Below are positions 1 to 11,239 of a stretch of DNA of 64,000 bases, in pieces; position 1 is the stretch's first letter, and every line of letters starts with the position of its first letter. Under the pieces are notes generated by a model that was not told the DNA's origin, did no database searches, and saw nothing but the letters and a program-made list of their open reading frames with translations. Both the position numbers and the translations under genes were made by a program. Source of the DNA: Protula sp. h YS-2021 (Eukaryota > Annelida > Polychaeta > Sabellida > Serpulidae); contig OX457032.1 of the NCBI GenBank assembly GCA_949752745.1, positions 16,842,720 through 16,906,719 of the forward strand. The letters run 5' to 3'.

Positions 1-1892
1 TTTCATATTTATTACACGTTTTCTTCTGAATTTGTCTGATTGCTCACCCACGTCTATTGCAACTTTATCCAGTCTTTAAATTAATTTTCTGGTGTGACTC
101 AATGTGGAATGTAACTTCTGCTGACTTTTTTTTACTTCTACACTGAATTTCATTTCGCACTATTTTTCTGAGAATCACTTAACCGATAGCTTTTGACTGC
201 TAGTGCTTCTATTATCAATTGAATCAACCAACTCAATAGCTTTTAACTGAGATGAATAAAGCTAAGAAAAGTAAACCTGCTGTCGGGTTGTCTGATTGTC
301 TTTCAAGCTGCTGCAACAATTCTAGTTATTTTGATCTGAGGTTTCGCATATGTTAGTTTATTTAACGACCTACCTGATGGAGACATTTTTGTTGCAATAA
401 GAGTTGCGGTAAAAGCATGTGTTTTTCATTAAATCTATGGTCCGCCGAAAAGTTTTTCTCGCTCGGTCCTAACTAGACACATTTTCACATGTCAACTTAG
501 ATAACTAATCAATTAAAGCAAGCTATCGATGAAGAATCTTTTGTGTTTTATTAGTTTTTTTCACCCAGTTTCCATGCAAAAAAAATTAATTTTCACATGT
601 AACCTGAACGCGAATTACAATTGCAATAGTAGTATAAATCACCCGAGTGTAATCGACCAGCTTAATCAGTCGATTGCATATAAGAGATTTGTCAATAGTG
701 TCTCAAACTTCTATGATAATCTTTGACGGCTTCAATAAAAAGGTTTAATGAAAGGCATCAATAGCTCTTTGGATAGTTCTTTGAAAATATGTGAAAGCTG
801 TGATTCAACTTCAAAGGTTCAATGAAATGCATTAATAGTTCCTTAGATTCTACTTTGAAAACACCGAAAGGCTTAGATAAAATTAAATGGGGCCCACAGC
901 ACAAGCTGTTTTTCTTCCATAATTTAAAATTGAATTTACTTAGGGGCGGGGGGGGGGGGGGAGTGCGAGCAGGAGACTTCAAGTCAAGTTCTTTTGCAGT
1001 TTTAAAGTGAGTCAAATTAAAGGGTTTCTCAAATAAGCCTTTCCCTCTTCTTTTATAATCTTCTTGAATCTGTTTTTAATAAAATATGGCTTTACTAATT
1101 CGTTTGATTTTCTTTGTTATCATTTCTCTCTATGTTAAGCCGACCCTAACACGATTCATACGTCAAAACTTTCCAAGAAATTTCAATGTTTGAATCTGCT
1201 GATATAAAATTAAACTAAAGGGAGCTGACTGTGGGGATGGGTACCCCCAAGCAGCTGATCCTTACTATAAAGACGAATACCGCTTTAATTCATCACATTG
1301 AAACAACTCTACAAACCAACTCCACTCTCTTTGACAGTGTCTCGCTTTGTTTAAAAAGTAAAACAATATTAAAATGTTCACCAACATGGAGTATGCTTAT
1401 TTACATAACTATTCCTTCATTTAGCAGTAAGCTTATTATATATTTTTATAGACAACACATAAACTTCCTTTATTTACGATTTTATTCACTTCACTTTTAT
1501 CATATTATATTTAAAACCAGATAGGGCTTAATATTAACGACTGCCCGAGCTTACCGAGCAGGTGAAAACTTACGTTTGACAAATATTACCTCCAGTTTGG
1601 CATCAGCTAAGCTAAGAAAAGGAAAAGCTGTTTAAGTTACTCAGCAAAGATCGAACTCTACCTGCCCAACTTGACAAGTACCAAAAAACAGTGTAAAGTC
1701 CAGGAAAGTGTAATAAATCTGAATGGCGTTAGTGTAGTTATATTTAAACAAATATATTGAATAACTTAAGAAAGGTTGCAAAATATCTGAATTACCAGAA
1801 GCAATTTTAATTGAAATTCGACCACCTCGATTGTAATGAGACTTCACATGCTTTGAAGATAAAATTGCGCCAATCCAAATTAAACGTGTGCA

Positions 1893-1955
1893 TTCTTCTT
1901 CTTCTTCTTCTTCTTCTTCTTCTCCTTCTTCTTCTTCTTCTTCTTCTTCTTCTTC
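1893..1955. repeat. (TTC)n microsatellite
   Basis: About 20 copies of TTC, interrupted once by a CCT. On the minus strand it produces a spurious glutamate-rich open frame. Confidence 0.95.
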
Positions 1956-2090
1956 CACATTCAATGTTGTTCAATTATGAACTACTGTAAAATACAAAAA
2001 GTACACAAAGATCTAGGACAAACCTTGAATTGATTTGTCGTTTCCGATCACAGCTTTATCTTAATCAACCATGTTTACCAGTTTTTGTTC

Positions 2091-2148
2091 GGGCTTCTTA
2101 AACACGACTCCTATTTTATGGGCTTCTTAAACACGACTCCTATTTTAT
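2091..2148. repeat. 29-bp perfect tandem duplication
   Basis: Two adjacent identical 29-bp units at 2091-2119 and 2120-2148, each starting GGGCTTCTTAAACACG. The absence of differences suggests a recent event or an assembly duplication. Confidence 0.9.
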
Positions 2149-5100
2149 AACAGCAAAATACGAAGGTAAAATTTCTAAATCCTCGAATTCTTAACCTTTT
2201 TTATTACTCTTTATTTTCTTTGTTTTTCTTGTCCGTGAAACTGTCTGTTTGCTCTTATTTCATAGTAAATATTTTGGAAGGACCTGTGTTAAAGCTTGAG
2301 CAAAGTGCTGGTTCTTCCAAACACAGAGTATATTACTATCGACTCTGTTATACATCGATCTCACACTTTCTGCTGACAAAACTGAACTCTTCAATGTTTT
2401 ATTTCTAAGTACATTCTTCACATTTTGAATGCACATAAAAACGGATACTTCCCCTTTTCAAGTGTTTCAGTCCAATTAGTATGTTGCAACAATCACTGTC
2501 CGTGGCAGTTACATTTTAGAATGCCTTGTAAAGAAGGAGTATCACTGGTGACGACAGGTAAGATGCTGTGAAACACAATGAATATCCTACTGCAGAGAGA
2601 TAAAAAAGAGAAAGGGTGTAAACGATACACTATAAATCCTCTATACATTGCAAAATATACTTTTTCAATTCAGCAATAAAATTAGGTTTCAAATATTCTC
2701 AGTAAACAGCAATATATTCGCTTCCATTCATAGTCTCAGATGAAATGTTTTCTTTTCAGACTATAGAATCTTGAGCTCTCTGGGTATCCAACAATATAAA
2801 ACACTGTGTGGTTCAAAATAGTGGGGCTTTGTTATAACTTAGAATGGCTCCACCTTCCTCCCTCCTCCCGCCCCTTTCCAGTTCCAGGTTTGAGGAAATC
2901 ATATACTATTACGCGACGTACAATTATTTAATAACATTCACTGAATGCCCTCAAGGTGAGAAGACAATTGCAAACAACTTCTGTGTTACAATTTTTAAAA
3001 GACTGTGTAAGTAAACACAAATACTAGCAATAACTGGCATTTCTTTACATGCAGGGAGCAGGCTTTATTGTGTAATAATTTAGAAATAAATGTAGTACAT
3101 AAATTCCAATATTTTATTAATTTATATTTTAAAACTTTGGAATCAATTGCAACTCAAATTTTCTTATCATAATGAATAAAGATATAATTCTATTTATGTT
3201 TCAACATGTAACAGTTAATTGTGTTTTTAAGAGATCAGAGATAAGCACTGTATTTACGAATCACCTGCAAAGGATTGTCCTTGGCTACGAACTTGTTTTG
3301 TGAAAAGAGCACATTTTTACAAATCTTGTTTGCAAATCTAAGGATTGAAACCAAGGCTTTGGTAATGCTGCATTTACCCAGATGCATATCTGTACAGAGT
3401 ATAAATAAGGAGAAGGTGATCCACAACACGGGCTGGTTTCTGGGGGATAAATCAAAATTCATACAATGCCTCTCTAACACCAAGGTATCGATTTAGGCGG
3501 CATACTTAAAATATTTTACACGAGAAGCTCTGTTTATCTCAAAGTCTAAACGGCATGGTTCTTCACCTGGCAGTACAAATCAGGCCTAACAATAACATTC
3601 AACTCTACACGGTACGGCTGTATTCCGACAAGTTTAATTAATTAATAAAGGAGTCGTTTATTTGTTGAGCAGGAAGCAGACCAACAAGATGGGCTATGTA
3701 AGATAGTCGACAAAGATTGGCTATGTAATAAAGTTTGGCAATAGCTCACATCTTTTAGACAACTTTGGAAGATCTCGAACAATTTCTATAGAATTATCCC
3801 CAAAACTACGCAAAGAAAAGAGAACATTTTTCAGTGTATGAATGCAGAGAAAAAAAGCAAATATGCCGGATCGTGAATATTATGGTACTGGGGGAGAACG
3901 GTGGCATTTGAAGCACATAACGAAGGACGATTGGTTGTTACATTGTCTTGTGTTGTCTTGCGTTAAATCATGAGATTGCTCGGGCAATAGCGGGTGGCAT
4001 AGTCAGTTATCGTGCTCGCGTTTCGGCGTATGTAGGGTTGCTAAGGCAGACAATCCCCGGGAATCTTGGTCACAGATGGGAGTGCATTCGGAAGGACCGG
4101 ATGGTCCAGCAGGATGCCAATTTCGCTCAGGAATCGGAGTTGTTATTTTGTGTTGTCATTTCGTGGTGCCATACCACTTATAGAACTACTCAAAACATAT
4201 TACGTCTAGTTACCTTAGTTTTTTAAAACTTTGTTTCCTAGATTGCAATTAGCAGTGGAGTGCAGTTCATTGAGTACCCGTAGTCATTGTTTCGGTGTGC
4301 ACTGGCCAATATTTTCGAAATTAAAAACAGCGTCTTTGTTTTATCAGAACACTTTTTCTACAACTTTGTGGCTGCATGACCTATAACCCCTTAAGGGTAA
4401 GCTTTCACATATTATATAAACACTTTTTTAAACCTAATTATTTGCAAGTTTTTGCCAGCATGAGCGTATATGTACACAGGGCGTCGTCACAATATCGGAC
4501 AAACTTAAGCTCTTTAGATTAACTAATCCCAAGCAAATTCACATTATCAAAGGCACTCACTTAGGATTACTTCATTCTGCGCTTAGTCAAACGCTGTCGA
4601 ACTTAAAGTGTTAAGCTAATGTACAGTATGGCAAGAGCATAAAAAACGGTTTGCGGCATTTACAAGTAAAAAGCTTCTTTCTGTTTACTCGAGACGTGTT
4701 TGACAAGTCTAATCGTCACATAGTCACCAAAACTAACTGTCGAATATTTTTATTGCAAATGAAATGGCGTCTTTTTACCTTAAACATATGTGTCTTTTCG
4801 GTCACCATCCGACATCTTTGAAATGTTTGCCAATCGTTAAAAATTCCAAAGCTCTGTTTAACTTCGCTTTGAATTTTACTATAAAATAATAACTTAAAAT
4901 ATAAAAACAACCGAGTTACAAGCACCAAGCATTATTTTCATCGCTTGAACGGTACCGAGAGTATTTTCTATTGATGTTCGTGGGTGCTCATGGTGATGAC
5001 GGAAGCCGATGACGTAGTTCGCGTCGCATCAGCGAAGTACTGGATGATTCACAGCCTGACACAAATGCATTAAATGAAGCTCCTGTAGCTATAAGAAATA

Positions 5101-5489
5101 AAAGAAATGCAACAAAACAATTGTGATATTGTTAGGACGGTGACATTTAGTTTTGTTAACCCTAGAGTTAACAAAACTTCCATATCAGTATTGTACACTG
5201 TTCGATTAATAGCGATTCCCATGAACCTCGCGTTGTTGTTCAGCAGCCAACCTCTTCGGTGGTTTATATAACAGCGATGAACTTAATACGAAAAACTGGA
5301 ATTTTTAGAGTGGTATATCTTTCGCTTCCGTTTTCCGCTTTAAAGTATAGCACATATAGACCAAAACATGCGTTTGTTTTTGCGTGACGTCTGTACCTAA
5401 ACGATACAGTAGATTTTCCGCATTATCGCCCATGCTATTGTGGAAGTACAAGGCCCAGACCGTACAAGGCCCAAACCGTAGAATGGGAC

Positions 5490-6670
5490 GGAGGGTAGAA
5501 TGAGACATTTGACGCTGATGGGCTGAAACCTACTTTACTCATTTTACTATTGGATATCCTTAGATCAACATACTTGGGAAAGTTTATCTCATAATATTGT
5601 AACATAAAATTGAAAGTATCATTTGTTGTTCAAGAGAAAAATTACTAAAACCAGCCAGATTGATCAGCTGTTTATTTGTTGACGTCGCCATCTTAGTCCT
5701 GGGACATCGGTTGTAACGCTCTTTGTGATTGGTTCATCTTCAGGGACATCCGTTGTAACGCTGTTTGTGATTGGTTCATGTTCAGGCCGACATTTTATGT
5801 CCCAAACTTGTCTATTGTTTACCTTAGAAACACAATTTATACTTTTGTGTATTTTAATGTCCATATACTGGAAAGTTGCTGTGTTTTGTTTTAGCAGTGT
5901 TTGGGTAGACCTCTTCTGTCGGTGGTATATATTTGTTCACGTGTAAGTTGAGGGTTATTTCCCTAAAATCATTAAAAACCTATAATTTTGTCCCAATTAC
6001 TGTCTCGTCCTTGTACTAGAATGGGACATTTGATTTGACACAGATAGGCTGAAACCTGCTTTAATCGTTTTACTAATGGACATCCTTAGAACCACATACT
6101 TGAGAAAGTGTGTCTCATAATATTGTAACATAAAATTAAAAGTATCATTTGTTGTTCAAGAGAAAAGTTAATAAGATTAGCCAGATTGATCAGCGGTTTT
6201 TAGGTCCCAACCCTTCGGATTGGGGCCTATAGGTTTGGGGTGTCCGTCCGTCTGTCCGTCATCGCTTTATACCCCTGTGAATTTGGGGGGCGGTTGGGGC
6301 CTGCTTGTGTTTTACAAACACCTACTTGTTTTTGTTGGCGTCGCAGTCTTGGTTCTGCGACGTCGTTTGTATCGCTATTGGTGATTTGCTCACGTACAGA
6401 CCGTCACCATCTTGGCTCTGCGACATCGTTTGTAACGCTGTTGGTGATTGGTTAACGTTCAAGCTGACAGTTTATTTCCCAACTTGTGTATTGTTTACCT
6501 TAGAAACACAATTTATCCTTTTGTGTATTTTATTGTCCGTACATTAGGGAGTTGCTGTGTTTTGTATCAGCAATGTTTGGTTTGACCTCCTCTGTCTGTG
6601 TAATTTGAGGGATGGTTCCCTAAAATCATTAAAACCCATAATTTTGTCCGAATTACTGTCTCTTCCTTGT
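5490..6670. repeat. ~0.5-kb direct duplication with nested minisatellites
   Basis: The block around 5490-5990 is repeated, diverged, around 6015-6670. Shared landmarks in order are GGCTGAAACCT, CTCATAATATTGTAACATA, CATTTGTTGTTCAAGAGAAAA, CAGATTGATCAGC, GTAACGCTGTT, ACCTTAGAAACACAATTTAT, CCCTAAAATCATTAAAA and AATTACTGTCTC. Inside the first copy a 42-bp unit (starts 5701 and 5743) is tandem. The second copy has an insertion near 6205-6340 containing GTCCGTCCGTCTGTCCGTC and a GGGGCCTATAGG motif, which also occurs in related form near 52.7 kb. Confidence 0.8.
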
Positions 6671-7508
6671 ATACAAGGGAGAGTAGATAGAATTGATTAG
6701 AGTAGGTCATGATTTGCGACAACACATTGTTAACTTCTGGTGAAACTTAATAAGCCAGATGCATATTTGCCCTCCCTTTCTACTCCTATACCTCTTATTT
6801 CGCGATATTCGAGTGTGTCCCATCATAATAGTCGTAGGAGTCAACCTTTGTTTTTAGGCACCAGTACATTTCTCGAGAAAAAAGTCATTTTTTGTTTGCA
6901 AATCAAGTAAAGTTTTTTTTTTTTAATTTTTTAAAATTGATGTTCAGAAAATTACAAGTAATTGTAAAGCTATTTCAGTGCCAGGAATTGAAGAGGCGAG
7001 CCGATAGGACAGGTAGCTTTTTTGGTAGCGTACTCTACGAGCTGATCCTTAGTTCTGACGCGTTCCGTAATAAGAGTCATAAGGGTCAGTTGTTTCTTGA
7101 AAGCAGCTCGCCAGTCCACAAAAAATTGAGATATAATGAAAAATCGTGTGCATTAAGAAGCCTACAAGTACCAGAGAATCGGACACCAGTTTTATAAATG
7201 CATTGAAAATCAATTGAGAAAATGCCAAACCCACTTTGTAATCTGTACAAAGCTAGTTTTGTCTTTTTTAAGGGCTTAGGTGATAGATTAAAACAGATTT
7301 TCTCTACTCAGGGTTTAATGTGATTTTTCGCAGCGTTTTTGAAAAGAAAACCGAACAAATCACATTTTGTAACACCTAAAGTCAGTAAAAGCCGTTGTCA
7401 TCTCGTGCTTGCGAGAGGATGCCTGATGACGTATGACACGATCGTGCTTTCACATCTTAGACACAGGTGCTGAGGCACACGGCCTTGCGTCAACATGGAC
7501 AGCGTAGG

Positions 7509-9142
7509 ATGTGCATGTGCTCAAGAGGACCGGACGAGTTCAGGTACAATATTCGGTCAGTTTGAATCGCAGCAGGGGAATTTTGTTGTTGCAAACTGTA
7601 TTTCTTAATAACATGTAACATTTTTTGTGACTGATTACTGAATTCAAAGAAAGTGTGATGAAATTGTAAATGAATGTCACGTGTGCATATAAAAGAGTAC
7701 AGGTATCAGAAAATGTAAAATCCTTTTGTAATAGTGATATGGGAAACTTTAGTAATACCCCGCTTTATGGGTAACGGATTTTATGTGGCCGCTTATATCA
7801 CAATGTTTTTATTACTACAGCATGAAAACTAGAGTTATCCAATATTTAACTTTCACTAAAATCCGAAACAAAATATAACCTGGAAAATACACAGAACTGT
7901 TTGCTCAGCCAACCGATACGACCTGAATTGTATTTTACGTTGCTGTCCAGTTCGCTGCATACTCCTGAAGATGTCACTGAGCCACCGTTGCCCCCATATA
8001 AAGAGAGGACTGGGGAATCTTTAGAAGTACGTAGATCGAGATTACTCTACCAGAGTCGAAAAAGAGGCATGCTTGAAAACGATCTCTTGCTCAGGTAAGT
8101 GTATTCAAGGATGTTAGGGTCATGCACTGAGGCGAAGAACGGCTATGAAAAAATGGAAGGGATGTAGTATGGGTCTTAAGTCAGCAGACAGTGTGATTTA
8201 TTTCTGAACAATGTTTAGCTGCATAGGCTGCTGTAGTTTCGTACACATTTAGGTTGGAAATGATCTGAATAAAATTTTCTTATTCAGTTTCAATCAACTG
8301 CGGGCACTCTGGTTTCAGCTCATTTGCAGCGCGGTATCTGAACAAGATGACGGAGAAGCAGCTGCAAATGTACGACACAATCATCAATAAACCCAACAAT
8401 GACTGGGACATTTATTATTGGCTGACAGGTGCGTGCTTAAGTGTCAGCAATTTTACGTGTGTTGATATTGGTTGAGAGGTGCCTGACACACACTTATGTG
8501 CCAACTGTTTCACTTAGTTGACAGGTGCCTGACACGTACTTACGTGCTAACTGTTTCACTTAGTTGGCAGGTGCCTGACATGTACTTATGTGTAAACTAT
8601 TCCACTTGGTTGACAGGTGCCTGACACGTACTTACGTGCCAAATATTCGGCTTGGTTGACAGGTGCCTGACACGTACTTACGTGCTAACTGTTTCACTTA
8701 GTTGGCAGGTGCCTGACATGTACTTATGTGCTGTTTCACTTGGTTGACAGGTGCCTGACACGTACTTACGTGCCAAATATTCGGCTTGGTTGACAGATGC
8801 CTGACACGCACTTACGTGCCACCTGTTCCACTTGGTTTACAGCTGCCTGACACGTAGTTACGTGTTAACTGTTTCACTTGGTTGACAGGTGCCTGACACG
8901 TACTTACGTGCCAACTATTTTACTTGGTTCACAGTTGCCTCAGAAACAAAAAGTGTTGCCACAAGTTGATTTATAATTTTCCATTTCCAGTTTATGCCAC
9001 TATTGTAGTTCGTTCAGGTAAACAAGAGATCCCGGAAGAGTACGACAACGAGGTTCTGCGCATGATGATCGAGCACTGCAAGAACAAGGAGATGGAAAAC
9101 CGAACGCGCATGCCCGAAATCAACGCCCCCAAGCCCAGCTGA
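7509..9142 (+). CDS. SDHAF2: Succinate dehydrogenase assembly factor 2 (SdhE/SDH5 family)
   Basis: Mitochondrial assembly factor that promotes covalent FAD attachment to the SDHA flavoprotein of complex II. Three exons are secure: 7951-8094, 8319-8428 and 9018-9142 (stop TGA 9140-9142), with GT-AG borders and compatible phases. They encode the family hallmarks [33 protein letters not shown], the RGMLE-type flavinylation surface, [13 protein letters not shown] and [11 protein letters not shown], followed by a charged tail. The exon at 9018 was chosen over an acceptor at 8990 because it joins WLTG to [12 protein letters not shown], as in relatives. Exon 1 is uncertain: 7509-7543 (starting MCMC, donor CAG|GTACAA) has the right phase but no obvious mitochondrial presequence; a missed upstream exon is possible. 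Two acceptors (7909 or 7951) fit exon 2. Confidence 0.9.
8429..8940 (+). repeat. 46-bp tandem array derived from a splice donor, in SDHAF2
   Basis: Beginning at the exon 3 donor (CTGACAG|GTGCGTG at 8428/8429), a unit of about 46 bp repeats with junction-like points at 8479, 8525, 8571, 8617, 8663, 8709, 8751, 8797, 8843, 8889 and 8935. Eight copies keep (C/G)AG|GTGCCT; three have lost the GT. Each unit repeats the last 8-15 exon bases (TTGGTTGACAG) plus intron start. The copies have C at +5 where the real donor has G. Each unit also holds an imperfect palindrome around CACGTACTTACGTG. Confidence 0.9.
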
Positions 9143-9325
9143 CGGCCGTACTTAAAAAATCTCTCAGTGCGATGCGTGCGGAGTTTGCTGACATCGAATA
9201 GGCCTTAGCCTATGATATACTGTAGCTTTCTTTAGGCCAGATTTGTAATGAACAGTGGTCTTGTAGCGGAGTGTACTGTGTGTGTAGTGAGAACCCGGGG
9301 TCAGGGTCTATATGAAATTTGTATG

Positions 9326-9331
9326 AATAAA
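9326..9331 (+). terminator. Likely SDHAF2 polyadenylation signal
   Basis: AATAAA about 185 bases after the SDHAF2 stop codon, followed by T/G-containing sequence. A second AATAAA lies at 9428-9433, so the used site is not certain. Confidence 0.5.
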
Positions 9332-9752
9332 TCTTGTGCTCCCAGTTGTCACTAGAAATCAGTGCATGCTAAAAAGAATTACTTTTACTTCTGCCCCTCC
9401 CCCCCCCCCCCCCCAAAAAAAAAAATTAATAAAGGGTTCCCCCTGACGACATCCGCCCTTATTGTCCGTGCTGTATGATCATGTGGTGACGTTTGGTTAT
9501 TCATACAACCAAGTGTTGACTTTTGTTTCAAGGATCAGGTAGTGCCGTTTCTCTCTCGCTATAAATCGCTGATGTTGCAACTGCGGCGAACTTAATTTAT
9601 TGCAATGTGTAACATAATGATTAACTACATTTTCGTTAGATTGTAGTGTACGTTTTGGAAATAAAACAGCATATTCCTCAACAATTAATTTCTGTTTATT
9701 TATCTTTGGACAACTGATATGGGATATGTGTATCAACAGAATGATGACAAAT

Positions 9753-10437
9753 TAGTGATGTGATCCGTCACTGATGGGTTCGGTTCCGTTTCGGTTTTGC
9801 AAATATATATAATTTAATGATATCCCAATGAATTTTCTGTTTTTATTCCAGAACGTGATGAGTAAACACATTGCTTAACTAATGTGTTAAGTGTATAATA
9901 ATGCTGCGCTAAAATAGTGAGCTGAAACATTCATAGCACTTAAAATGGTCCTGAGCAAAACAATACTTTGAAATAAAGTAGAAATCAATCGAACAAAGAG
10001 TATGATAGTACTACTTAAAATTACTGACAATACTGAAATGAATTAACAGCTACAAAAATTCCTGAGAAAAATTTAATTGACATACAGTAGAAGTTACATC
10101 GCAGCATTCATTGTCCTGGAAGTCAACAAAAAAGCTGTCATTTGACTCACATATTTTTTCACAAAAAAAAGCAACATATCTACGGATCTCTGTTTCTGAT
10201 TAATCCTTGAATTAGATAACATTTCACCAGCTGTGCGGAGCACTCGCTCGGGTGTAAAATGACAAAAAATGATATATTTTTTACAGATTTTTAAACCTTA
10301 GAAAAATAATTAAAAAAACGAATAATATTCATTAAAAACCCAAAATGAACAGTGGTTTTCCACAGAGCACGGTTTGGCTTGACCGAAGCGCCACCTTCAC
10401 GGTTAACCGTCCCAAACGGTAAACCGTCACATCACTA
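9753..10437. mobile_element. Non-autonomous hAT-like DNA transposon
   Basis: The element starts TAGTGATGTGA and ends TCACATCACTA, forming terminal inverted repeats, with diverged inverted similarity (CGGTT-rich) further in. It is flanked by TGACAAAT (9745-9752) and TGGCAAAT (10438-10445), an 8-bp target-site duplication with one difference, as expected for hAT transposons. The minus strand retains a fragment of the hAT C-terminal dimerisation region (about 10094-10264), so it is a deletion derivative of a transposase gene. Too short to encode transposase. Confidence 0.8.
10094..10264 (-). pseudogene. hAT transposase dimerisation-domain remnant
   Basis: On the minus strand an open segment reads PERVLRTAGEMLSNSRIN, then QRSVDMLLFF, ending at a TAA (10094-10096). 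This matches the conserved hAT pattern (S/P)ERVFSTAG...R..L....VD.LLF near the transposase C terminus. The rest of the transposase (BED finger, catalytic core) is missing from the element, so this is a remnant, not a working gene. Confidence 0.7.
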
Positions 10438-10557
10438 TGGCAAATGGTGACTTTTAAACAACAGTCATGATTTTTACAGAAGTGTTGAAGAGTTCCGTGA
10501 TTTCACTGACGCATCAAAACTATAATCACATACAACATCCTGACCAGGCTCAATCGT

Positions 10558-10860
10558 TTGTTACATGTTAACAAGTATGTCGGTGAAACTGACTATGTAC
10601 CCCGCAGGCGTGCAATTCCGGGATTTTGTCAAAGTCCCTGGACACATTTTTCGGCGACCGGCAAAACCTATACCCAGGTGCACAACTACAACCTATATTC
10701 TTTACCTATGCAATGTTTAAACGGAATCCCTCCGGCAGTCTTTGAGATCTATCGCACAAAAGACATCATATCCGAGATGTTGACAGACGGACGGACCCGA
10801 ATTCAATAGTGCCCCCGCTTCACGCTACACGGCGGAGGGAGCAATAAAGTTTTTACCAAC
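10558..10860. repeat. Short copy of the dispersed 'GACTATGT...GACGGACGG' element
   Basis: It shares GTGAAACTGACTATGT and a following CCCCGC motif with the left end of the large element at 15.4-17.25 kb, and ends with GACAGACGGACGGAC followed by a C/G-rich tail (TAGTGCCCCCGC). The 169-bp tandem core is absent. This defines the two ends of one dispersed family. Confidence 0.6.
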
Positions 10861-11177
10861 TTTGCAGTAATTCAAAGTTTTGATTTCCAAATCGTGTATT
10901 TTAATAGAACAGTTGAGCACGTTATCCCCCAGTTCAGCAAGGCGCCCCCACCAAAAAAAAACCAAAAAAACAAAAACACAAATAAAGTTTGTGTGCAGCC
11001 AGAGTTTAAAAAGTTTCATCAGGGCATCACTTAAAAATTGTGGCTCAGGGCATCACTTAAAAATTGAATAAATATTCAATGTGTATTCATTTGTAAAAAA
11101 AAAATGCCTTTAAGCTATGAGCATACATATATTCTGAAACTGAACAAAAAATCTACGACTATAACTTCCTAACTATT

Positions 11178-11183
11178 TTTATT
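11178..11183 (-). terminator. Candidate DHDH polyadenylation signal
   Basis: AATAAA on the minus strand, about 57 bases downstream of the DHDH stop codon. Confidence 0.45.
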
Positions 11184-11239
11184 TTGATACGTTTTCAAAT
11201 ATTTGAAATCACAGCGCACATCCCATTATCACCGTTTGC

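Larger units (their letters stand above)
1..7494. other. Intergenic region without recognised gene
   Basis: No exon with a recognisable protein match or a coherent splice pattern was found on either strand. The stretch is AT-rich and holds a poly-G run (about 945-961), a TTC microsatellite, a perfect 29-bp tandem duplication and a roughly 0.5-kb duplicated block, each listed separately. Open frames here are short and look like chance. Its last part presumably contains the SDHAF2 promoter, but no core promoter motif is clear. Confidence 0.6.

Noticed and set aside
1641..1964. Glutamate-rich 107-codon frame on the minus strand
   Set aside because: Its N-terminal part is the TTC microsatellite and the remainder matches nothing known.
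3948..4226. 92-codon frame on the plus strand
   Set aside because: No recognisable motif, no splice partners, and ordinary chance length.
8924..9017. Alternative last-exon start of SDHAF2 at the 8990 acceptor
   Set aside because: It would insert nine extra residues between WLT and the conserved GKQEIPEEY segment; the acceptor at 9017 restores the family sequence exactly.
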